A stretch of 64,000 bases of DNA from Lysobacter spongiicola DSM 21749 (lineage in GTDB: Bacteria; Pseudomonadota; Gammaproteobacteria; Xanthomonadales; Xanthomonadaceae): contig NZ_FUXP01000012.1 in the NCBI RefSeq assembly GCF_900167055.1, positions 19,561 through 83,560 on the forward strand, given 5' to 3'. The notes beneath the pieces were generated by a model, which was not told the DNA's origin, ran no database searches, and saw only the letters and a list, made by a program, of their open reading frames with translations. A program made the translations under genes and the position numbers. Shown piece after piece: positions 53,135 to 59,459 of this stretch. How positions within the stretch are numbered: the stretch's first letter is position 1; every line of letters begins with the position of its first letter.

Positions 53135-54142
53135 ATGGGCCGCCGCAAGCACAAGCACGAAGAGCACCAGAACCACGAGGCCTGGGCCATCCCCTACGCC
53201 GACCTGATGACGCTGCTGCTTGCCTTCTTCGTGGTGATGTACGCGATTTCCTCGCTCAACGAGGGCAAGTACCGGGTGCTGGCCGATTCACTGTCTTCCG
53301 CCTTCGGCGGCGCCCCGCGGGCGGTGACGCCGATCCAGCTGGGCAAGACCCAACTGCGCGGATCGGCCTATGACCGGCCATCGATCCAGACCGCCGCGGT
53401 GAAGGCGGGCCCCGCGGCTGCCACGCCGATCAACTCGCCGCGCATGCTGCAGGTGCTGGACGTACCCACCTTCGGACGGCAGCAGCGCGAGGCGATGGCG
53501 GCCGCCGCAGCCGAGCGCCTGGAGGCCGAGGCCTCCGGCCGCACCCAGACCGAACTGCGCACGCTGGGCCGGCGCATCCAGGAGGCGCTGTCGGAACTGG
53601 TGCGCGAGAAGCTGGTGACGGTCCGCCGCGGCTCCAATTTCCTGGAGGTCGAGATCCAGAGCGACATCCTGTTCGCCAGTGGCATGGACACCCCCAGCCC
53701 GCTCGCCGTGGAGACGGTGCGCAAGCTGGCGACGGTGCTGCGCGACGAGCCGAACGCGGTGCGGGTGGAGGGCTATACCGACAACGTGCCGATCGCCACC
53801 TCCCGTTTCCCGTCGAACTGGGAACTGTCGGCCGCGCGCGCCGGCAGCGTGGTGCACGAGCTGGTCGACTCAGGCGTCGACGCCGCCCGTCTCGCAATGG
53901 TCGGCTACGGCGAGCACCAGCCGCTGGCGGACAACGCCACGCCGGAAGGTCGCAATGCCAACCGCCGGGTACTGCTGGTCATCCTGGCGGCGCCACAGGG
54001 CCCCGATGCACTGACCGATCGGCTACCACCCACCATCGCGCAGGAGGACGGAACCACCCCGGTACCTCCCGCCACCCCACTCGACGCGCTGCTGCCGATG
54101 ACGGCCGGCACCCCCATCCCCCCACCCCCCGGAGCCGGCTGA
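53135..54142 (+). CDS. motD: Flagellar motor stator protein MotD (MotB family)
   Basis: MotB-family proteins anchor the stator to peptidoglycan and carry the proton path. The 335-residue protein has a basic N terminus, one membrane helix PYADLMTLLLAFFVVMYAI with the proton-binding D23, and an OmpA-like domain with NAVRVEGYTDNVPIATSRFPSNWELSAARA (about 207-236). A Pro-rich tail ends the protein. It follows motC by six bases and precedes the ParA gene by one base. Confidence 0.94.
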   Translation: MGRRKHKHEEHQNHEAWAIPYADLMTLLLAFFVVMYAISSLNEGKYRVLADSLSSAFGGAPRAVTPIQLGKTQLRGSAYDRPSIQTAAVKAGPAAATPINSPRMLQVLDVPTFGRQQREAMAAAAAERLEAEASGRTQTELRTLGRRIQEALSELVREKLVTVRRGSNFLEVEIQSDILFASGMDTPSPLAVETVRKLATVLRDEPNAVRVEGYTDNVPIATSRFPSNWELSAARAGSVVHELVDSGVDAARLAMVGYGEHQPLADNATPEGRNANRRVLLVILAAPQGPDALTDRLPPTIAQEDGTTPVPPATPLDALLPMTAGTPIPPPPGAG

Positions 54143-54143
54143 C

Positions 54144-54914
54144 ATGCAAAGTTGGGCAATCGCCAACCAGAAGGGCGGCGTCGGCAAGACCACCACCTCG
54201 CTCTGCCTCGCCCGCGGCCTGGCCTCGATGGGCCAGCGCGTGGTGCTGGTGGACCTGGACCCGCACGCGTCGCTGACGCGCGCTTTCGGCATCCCCACCG
54301 ATCCCGCGCCGTCCGGCACGCACGACCTGTTCTCCGACATCGGCGCTGCACTGGCAACGGTGGCGCGCCGCACCGAGATCGACGGCCTCACCATCGTGGC
54401 GGCGCAACCGGCGCTGGCCACCCTGGAGCGCCGCGGCGCCACCCAACCGGGCCTCGGCCTTTCGCTGGGCCGCGCACTGCACGCCGCACGCGGCGCCTAC
54501 GATTACGCCTTGCTCGATTGCCCGCCCACGCTCGGCCTGCTGATGGTCAATGCGCTGGCGGCGGCCGACAGGCTGGTGATCCCGACCCAGACCGACCCCT
54601 TGGCGGTGCACGGGCTGAACGACATGCTGCGCACCGCGGACATGGTGGAGCGCTCGCGCCGGCGGCCACTGCCACGGCACATCCTGCCGACGCTGTACGA
54701 CCGCCGGACACGCTCGGGTGTGCACGTGCTCGACCAGCTCCACGACCACTACGAAGGCCGCGTCTGGCCGAAGGCGGTGCCGATGGATACCCGTCTGCGC
54801 GACGCGGGATCGCTGACCGCGGCCGAAGCGCCGACCGGCCGCGGGGCCGATGCCTACCGCTCCGCGCTCAACTGGCTGCTGGACGTGGTGCCGGCGCAAC
54901 AGGAGGCGGCATGA
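54144..54914 (+). CDS. ParA-family ATPase of the chemotaxis cluster (ParC-like)
   Basis: Chemotaxis-linked ParA proteins place receptor arrays at the pole (ParC of Vibrio and Pseudomonas). The 256-residue protein has the deviant Walker A KGGVGKTT at residues 10-17, the switch VVLVDLDPHASLTRAFG and the Walker B-like YALLDCPPTLGLLMVNAL. It is not next to a parB gene or origin, but lies between motD and a CheW-like gene with overlapping stop and start codons, which points to array positioning rather than plasmid or chromosome partition. Confidence 0.9.
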   Translation: MQSWAIANQKGGVGKTTTSLCLARGLASMGQRVVLVDLDPHASLTRAFGIPTDPAPSGTHDLFSDIGAALATVARRTEIDGLTIVAAQPALATLERRGATQPGLGLSLGRALHAARGAYDYALLDCPPTLGLLMVNALAAADRLVIPTQTDPLAVHGLNDMLRTADMVERSRRRPLPRHILPTLYDRRTRSGVHVLDQLHDHYEGRVWPKAVPMDTRLRDAGSLTAAEAPTGRGADAYRSALNWLLDVVPAQQEAA

Positions 54915-55564
54915 GCGCGCACGCGGTCGACGCCTACCTGGACGAACTGCTGGCACCGGTGGAGGAGGCCGCCACGCAAGAGGCGAGGCTGCATTCCGCC
55001 CCCAGCGCGGTGCCCGCACCCGCGCCCGCGCCCGCACCGGTGACCGAACCCGCACCGGAGGTTCCGATGCCCGCCGCGACAGCGCAACCCGCACCCACGC
55101 CGAAGGCAGTCCCGAAGGCCCGGGAACACGAGGACGCCGCCACGCCGCCGGCGCCCACCGGCAGCCGCTGGCTGCGCGCCATCCTCGGCCCGGACCGCTA
55201 CGCCTTCGAGCTGCTGCGCGTGCAGGAGGTGGTGCGCATGGCCCCGATCATTGCCATGCGCGGCGCCTCCGCGGCGATGCTCGGGGTGATGAACCTGCGC
55301 GGCCGCATCGTGCCCGTGCTCGACCTGGCACTGTGGCTCGGCACTGGCCGGGTGGAACCCGACGAGCAGGCGCGAATCATCGTGGTGGAACGCAACGACG
55401 AGCTGATCGGCGTGCTGGTGTCCGGCGTCGACGACGTGGTGACCCTGGCCCGGGAACACATCGAGCCACCCCTGCGAGGCACCGAAGGCGGCTCCATGCT
55501 GGGCGTGGCCCGGGTCGGGCGGCTGCCGACGGTACTGCTCGATACCGCGCAACTCTTCGAATAA
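54911..55564 (+). CDS. parP: CheW-like coupling protein with a Pro/Ala-rich N-terminal extension (ParP-like)
   Basis: The 217-residue protein has a short acidic N-terminal helix (VDAYLDELLAPVEEAATQ), a Pro/Ala-rich linker to about 75, and a CheW-like domain (about 80-215: WLRAILGPDRYAFELLRVQEVVRM, MNLRGRIVPVLDLALWLG, DDVVTLAREHIEPP). In Vibrio and Pseudomonas the ParP protein, encoded next to ParC, links ParC to CheA and receptors with such a domain; position and layout match. A plain CheW role is the alternative, but a separate CheW is encoded at 58347. It overlaps the ATPase gene by an ATGA. Confidence 0.82.
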   Translation: MSAHAVDAYLDELLAPVEEAATQEARLHSAPSAVPAPAPAPAPVTEPAPEVPMPAATAQPAPTPKAVPKAREHEDAATPPAPTGSRWLRAILGPDRYAFELLRVQEVVRMAPIIAMRGASAAMLGVMNLRGRIVPVLDLALWLGTGRVEPDEQARIIVVERNDELIGVLVSGVDDVVTLAREHIEPPLRGTEGGSMLGVARVGRLPTVLLDTAQLFE

Positions 55565-55569
55565 GTGCC

Positions 55570-55596
55570 TCAAGTCGTCGCCGTCCGCGCCGTTAA
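55570..55596 (+). promoter_or_regulatory. Sigma-28 (FliA) promoter of the STAS-cheY-cheA operon
   Basis: TCAA, 15 bases, then GCCGTTAA, matching seven of eight -10 bases, 28 bases before the first ATG of the STAS gene. It starts just after the ParP-like stop codon, so this second chemotaxis block has its own late promoter. Confidence 0.8.
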
Positions 55597-55624
55597 ACCT
55601 AAGGACCGACCCGCTGGCATCGCC

Positions 55625-55924
55625 ATGAACCAACTGTCCCTGCAACCCGACCTTGGCATCGAACACGTCGCCGAACTGCACGCGACGCTCGCACCCTACC
55701 TCGACGACGAAGCGCCGCTGGAAATCGCCGGCGATCGCGTCGAACGCATCCACGCCGCCGGACTGCAGTTGCTGCACGCCTTCGTGCGCGACCGCGCCGG
55801 CGCAGGCCGCACCACCACCATCACCCTCGCCTCGCCGACCCTGGTCGACGCCGCCCGCGTACTCGCGCTGGCCGTCAGCCTCGGCGTCGACAAGGCCGCC
55901 GCACGAAACGGAGACCCCGCATGA
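55625..55924 (+). CDS. STAS-domain protein of the chemotaxis cluster
   Basis: The 99-residue protein is a single STAS domain, as in SpoIIAA/anti-anti-sigma proteins. The usual D-S-x-G-L phosphorylation loop reads HAAGLQLL at residues 43-50, so the phosphorylatable serine is replaced by alanine. It is probably a non-switchable or differently regulated partner protein. It is the first gene of a unit with cheY, cheA and cheW, with an ATGA overlap to cheY. The start has AAGGA 20 bases upstream, rather far, and the ATG at 55625 is the first with the fold. Confidence 0.85.
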   Translation: MNQLSLQPDLGIEHVAELHATLAPYLDDEAPLEIAGDRVERIHAAGLQLLHAFVRDRAGAGRTTTITLASPTLVDAARVLALAVSLGVDKAAARNGDPA

Positions 55925-56286
55925 GCGCCCAGTTGTTGATCGTCGACGATTCCACCTCCATGAGGCAGATGGTGGCCTTTGCGCTGTCGTCGGGCGGCTA
56001 CAACGTGCGCGAAGCCGAAGACGGCCAGGCGGCGCTGGACATCGCCAAGACCGCGAAATTCGACGCGGTGGTGACCGACGTCAACATGCCACGCATGGAC
56101 GGCATCGAGCTGATCCGCCAGTTGCGCCAGCTGCCCGACTACAAGTTCACCCCGCTGCTGATGCTCACCACCGAGTCCGGCGGTGACAAGAAGCAGGAAG
56201 GCCGCGCCGCCGGTGCCACCGGCTGGCTGGTCAAGCCGTTCGACCCCGACCAGTTGCTCAACACCGTGCGCAAGGTACTCGGCTGA
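55921..56286 (+). CDS. Chemotaxis response regulator CheY (second copy)
   Basis: The 121-residue receiver has D9-D10, phospho-acceptor D53 in VTDVNMPRMD, a switch threonine in LMLTTES and a KPF lysine. It resembles CheY proteins of Tsr/CheA-associated operons more than the first copy does (different loop residues, RMDGIELIRQLRQ). It overlaps the STAS gene and precedes the second cheA by four bases. It may act on a target other than FliM, or serve as a phosphate sink. Confidence 0.92.
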   Translation: MSAQLLIVDDSTSMRQMVAFALSSGGYNVREAEDGQAALDIAKTAKFDAVVTDVNMPRMDGIELIRQLRQLPDYKFTPLLMLTTESGGDKKQEGRAAGATGWLVKPFDPDQLLNTVRKVLG

Positions 56287-56290
56287 AGCC

Positions 56291-58279
56291 ATGGACATCA
56301 CCCAATTCCACGCTGCGTTCTTCGAGGAGAGTCGCGAGGGGCTGCAGGCCATGGAGGCCGGGCTGCTGCGGCTGGAATCGGGCGAGACCGACAGCGAGAC
56401 CATCAACGTCGTGTTCCGCGCGGCGCACTCCATCAAGGGCGGCGCCGCCACCTTCGGCTTCCGCGCCGTCAGCGACCTGACCCACCTGCTGGAGACGCTG
56501 CTGGACGAAGCCCGCGCCGGGCGCCGCACGCTGGACTCCGCCGCCACCGATGCATTGCTGGCCTCGGTCGACGTGCTGGGCGGGCTGCTGGCCGTGGCCG
56601 AGCATGGCGGAGAGATCGACGCCGCCGGCCTGGAGCGCGTGCGCAGCGGGCTGGAGTGCCTGCTGTCCGGCGAAGCCGCCACGACAGCCCCCGATACAGC
56701 CGACGCCGCGGGTGACGAAGCACCGGCGCGCTGGCACATCGGATTCCGCCCCGAGCCATCGTTGTTCATGACCGGCAACGACCCGTTGCGGATCCTGCGC
56801 GAGCTGGGCACCCATGGCGAAGTCGAAGCGACCTGCCTGGATGACCGCCTGCCCCGCTTCAACGAGCTGGATCCGTTCGAAGCCCACCTTGCCTGGGACC
56901 TGATGCTGCCCGGCGGCGTACCGCGTGCCGCCATCGACGAGGCCTTCGCCTGGGTCGAGGACCAGTGCGAACTGTCCATCGAAGCGGTATCGCAGGACCG
57001 CAAGTCGCCGGTGCCCGACGCCGTGGCCGACGCTCCCTCCGGGGCAGTCGCCAAGACCAGGGCGGCCACCGAAACCGTACCCAGCCGCGCGGCCAACGCC
57101 GACGCCGACAGCTCCATCCGCGTCGCCGTCGCCAAGGTCGACGCGCTGATCAACCTCGTCGGCGAGCTGGTCATCACCCAGGCCATGCTGCGCCAGCGCT
57201 CGGAGTCGCTCGACCCGGTCCAGAACGAGGCGCTGCTGACCGGGCTCAGCCAGCTCGACCGCAACACCCGCGACCTGCAGGAAGCGGTGATGAGCGTGCG
57301 CATGCTGCCGGTCGAGTTCGCCTTCAGCCGGTTCCCGCGCATGGTGCGCGACCTGGCGGCCCGGCTGGACAAGAAGGTCCGCCTGAAGACCCAGGGCGAG
57401 GCGACCGAGCTGGACAAGGGCGTGATCGAGAAGATCGTCGACCCGCTGGTCCACCTGATGCGCAACGCCATCGACCATGGCCTGGAGATGCCGGCCGAGC
57501 GCCGCGCCGCGGGCAAGGACGAGACCGGCACCATCAGCATGAGCGCCGCCCACCAGGGCGGGCACATCATCATCGAGGTCGGCGACGACGGCAAAGGCCT
57601 GGACCGCGAACGCATCCTGCGCAAGGCCGCCGAGCGTGAGCTGCCGGTGCCGGAGAACCCCACCGATGCCCAGGTCTGGGACCTGGTGTTCCATCCCGGC
57701 TTCTCCACCGCCGATGCGCTGACCGACCTCTCCGGCCGCGGCGTCGGCATGGACGTGGTCAAGAGCAACATCGTCGCCCTCGGCGGCCAGGTCGAGATCC
57801 GCAGTGCCAAGGGCGTCGGCACCACGGTGTCGATCAAGCTGCCTCTGACGCTGGCGATCCTCGACGGCATGTCCGTCGCCGTCGGCGAAGAAGTCTTCAT
57901 CCTGCCGCTCAACATGGTGGTCGAGTCCCTGCAGCCCGAGGCGGGCCAGGTGCGGACCATCGCCGGCGACACCCGGGTGCTGCGCGTGCGCGACGAGTAC
58001 CTGCCACTGGTCAACCTGCGCAAGCAGTACAAGCTCACCGACGCGGCCGATGCCGCCACGCCGATCGCGGTGGTGGTGGAAAGCAACGGCCGGCGCCTGG
58101 CGCTGGAAGTGGACGAGCTGCTGGGCCAGCAACAAGTCGTGGTGAAGAACCTCGAGACCAATTACCGCCGCATCCCCGGGATCTCCGGCGCCACCATCCT
58201 GGGTGATGGCCGCGTCGCGCTGATCGTGGACGCCGGTGGCATCAACACCGCGCCGGTGCCACTGGCCGTCGCCGCCTGA
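56291..58279 (+). CDS. cheA: Chemotaxis histidine kinase CheA (second copy, with P2-like domain)
   Basis: The 662-residue protein has an HPt domain with H46 in FRAAHSIKGGAATFG, a folded middle domain (about 145-230, WHIGFRPEPSLFMTGNDPLRILRELGTHGEVE) like the CheY/CheB-binding region of many proteobacterial CheA proteins, the dimerisation helix (KVDALINLVGELVITQAML), the kinase domain (LMRNAIDHGLE, DDGKGLD, GRGVGMDVVKSN) and a CheW-like domain. It differs clearly from the first CheA, which lacks the middle domain. cheW follows after 67 bases. Confidence 0.94.
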   Translation: MDITQFHAAFFEESREGLQAMEAGLLRLESGETDSETINVVFRAAHSIKGGAATFGFRAVSDLTHLLETLLDEARAGRRTLDSAATDALLASVDVLGGLLAVAEHGGEIDAAGLERVRSGLECLLSGEAATTAPDTADAAGDEAPARWHIGFRPEPSLFMTGNDPLRILRELGTHGEVEATCLDDRLPRFNELDPFEAHLAWDLMLPGGVPRAAIDEAFAWVEDQCELSIEAVSQDRKSPVPDAVADAPSGAVAKTRAATETVPSRAANADADSSIRVAVAKVDALINLVGELVITQAMLRQRSESLDPVQNEALLTGLSQLDRNTRDLQEAVMSVRMLPVEFAFSRFPRMVRDLAARLDKKVRLKTQGEATELDKGVIEKIVDPLVHLMRNAIDHGLEMPAERRAAGKDETGTISMSAAHQGGHIIIEVGDDGKGLDRERILRKAAERELPVPENPTDAQVWDLVFHPGFSTADALTDLSGRGVGMDVVKSNIVALGGQVEIRSAKGVGTTVSIKLPLTLAILDGMSVAVGEEVFILPLNMVVESLQPEAGQVRTIAGDTRVLRVRDEYLPLVNLRKQYKLTDAADAATPIAVVVESNGRRLALEVDELLGQQQVVVKNLETNYRRIPGISGATILGDGRVALIVDAGGINTAPVPLAVAA

Positions 58280-58346
58280 ACCTCCATTTCACCGGCCGCC
58301 TGCCCGGCCCCCCACCCCGCCAGGCAATGCTGCAAGGAAACCCGAC

Positions 58347-58874
58347 ATGAAAGAGACCACCACTTCCGGCACCACCGTACAGCCCGCCCGCACCACCTCG
58401 GGAGTCGATGGCGACGCCGTCAGCAACGAGTTCCTGACCTTCGCGCTGGGCGACGAGGAATACGGCGTCGACATCCTGACCGTGCAGGAGATCCGCGGCT
58501 ACGACTCGGTGACCCGCCTGCCCGATGCCCCGGACTACATCAAGGGCGTGATCAACCTGCGCGGCACCATCGTCCCGGTGATCGACATGCGCCTGAAGTT
58601 CCGGCTGTCGAAGGCCGAGTACAACGCGCTGACGGTGATGATCGTGCTCAACGTCGCCGACCGCGTGGTGGGCATCGTGGTGGATGCGGTCTCGGACGTG
58701 ATCCGCCTGCCGGCCGACCAGATCAGCCCGGTACCCGAGCTCGGCGCGACCATCGACCGCCAGTTCCTGACCGGCATCGGCACCATGGACGAGCGCATGT
58801 TGATCCTGCTCGACATCGAGCGGCTGATGACCAGCACCGAGATGGGCCTGGTGGCGACGGCGGCGCTGCAGTAA
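58347..58874 (+). CDS. cheW: Chemotaxis coupling protein CheW
   Basis: CheW links receptors to CheA. The 175-residue protein is a single CheW domain with a short N-terminal tail: FLTFALGDEEYGVDILTVQEIRGYDSVTRLPDAPDYIKGVINLRGTIVPVIDMRLKF and VVGIVVDAVSDVIRLPADQISPVPELG. AAGGA lies upstream of ATG 58347. A terminator follows. It probably serves the second cheA and the receptors downstream. Confidence 0.96.
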   Translation: MKETTTSGTTVQPARTTSGVDGDAVSNEFLTFALGDEEYGVDILTVQEIRGYDSVTRLPDAPDYIKGVINLRGTIVPVIDMRLKFRLSKAEYNALTVMIVLNVADRVVGIVVDAVSDVIRLPADQISPVPELGATIDRQFLTGIGTMDERMLILLDIERLMTSTEMGLVATAALQ

Positions 58875-58894
58875 CCGCCCGCCGCTGGACAGGC

Positions 58895-58926
58895 AAAAAA
58901 AACGCGCCGGTGACGGCGCGTTTTTT
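58895..58926. terminator. Bidirectional terminator between cheW and the TonB-like gene
   Basis: A run of eight A residues, a GC-rich stem of seven base pairs (CGCGCCG with CGGCGCG), a four-base loop and a run of six T residues. The symmetry gives a T run on both strands, so it can end both cheW and the convergent TonB-like gene. Confidence 0.92.
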
Positions 58927-58959
58927 CATGGCCGGTTCCTTACCGACCTGGCGGGTGGA

Positions 58960-59268
58960 TCAGAGGGCAAAATCCAGCCTCACCTTGCCGCGGCCGCCGC
59001 CGGGCGCGAAGGTCCACTTCTTCACCGCGGATACCGCGGCGGATTCGAAGGTGCGCGACGGGCGGGCGTTGACCACCGAGACGCTTTCTACCTTGCCTTC
59101 TGCATCGACGGTGAACTCGACCTCGACGAAGCCCTCGACCCCACTGCGGGCCGCCTCGGGCGGATAGCGGGGCTCCACGCGCTCGATCGGCTCGAGCGCG
59201 GCGTGTGCCGGAAGTGCGAATGCCAGGGCAAGCGCGGCGAAGACGAATGCACGGTGACGGACATGGAT
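58960..59268 (-). CDS. TonB C-terminal-like energy transducer protein without a canonical start
   Basis: The frame encodes a signal-peptide-like stretch (FVFAALALAFALPAHAALEPIERV) followed by a TonB C-terminal-like domain (YPPEAARSGVEGFVEVEFTVDAEGKV, SAVKKWTF). No ATG, GTG or TTG in this frame precedes the signal segment closely. AGGAG is followed six bases later by an ATG (59264) in another frame; a one-base change near 59255 would join it to this frame. The in-frame ATC at 59268 is a possible but unusual start. A frameshift, sequencing error or noncanonical start are the options. No TM anchor of classical TonB is present, only the possible signal peptide. Confidence 0.6.
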   Translation of the reverse strand: MHVRHRAFVFAALALAFALPAHAALEPIERVEPRYPPEAARSGVEGFVEVEFTVDAEGKVESVSVVNARPSRTFESAAVSAVKKWTFAPGGGRGKVRLDFAL

Positions 59269-59390
59269 GGCTCCTGGGGTTGTTCTGCAACGGACGCTTG
59301 TATCGGCACGGCAGGCGCTGTGACCTTTCCGTGTAACCGGTTCATCGGCCGGTGGGCCGGAACCTTTAACGCCCCGCGCCGAACCGCCCC

Positions 59391-59417
59391 TAAAGTTCTG
59401 CCGCCGGTGGCCGTTGT
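59391..59417 (+). promoter_or_regulatory. Sigma-28 (FliA) promoter of the first chemoreceptor
   Basis: TAAA, 15 bases, then GCCGTTGT (five of eight -10 bases). It ends six bases before an ATG at 59424 and 42 before the preferred start at 59460. Confidence 0.72.
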
Positions 59418-59459
59418 CCCGGGATGTCGACCGCAACGATCCACGACCCGAGGCTTCCG

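Noticed and set aside
54152..55564. Long plus-strand frame running across the ParA gene into the ParP-like gene, which might suggest one fused protein
   Set aside because: The first part is out of frame with the ParA protein and has no domain. The CheW-like part has its own ATG at 54911 overlapping the ParA stop codon.
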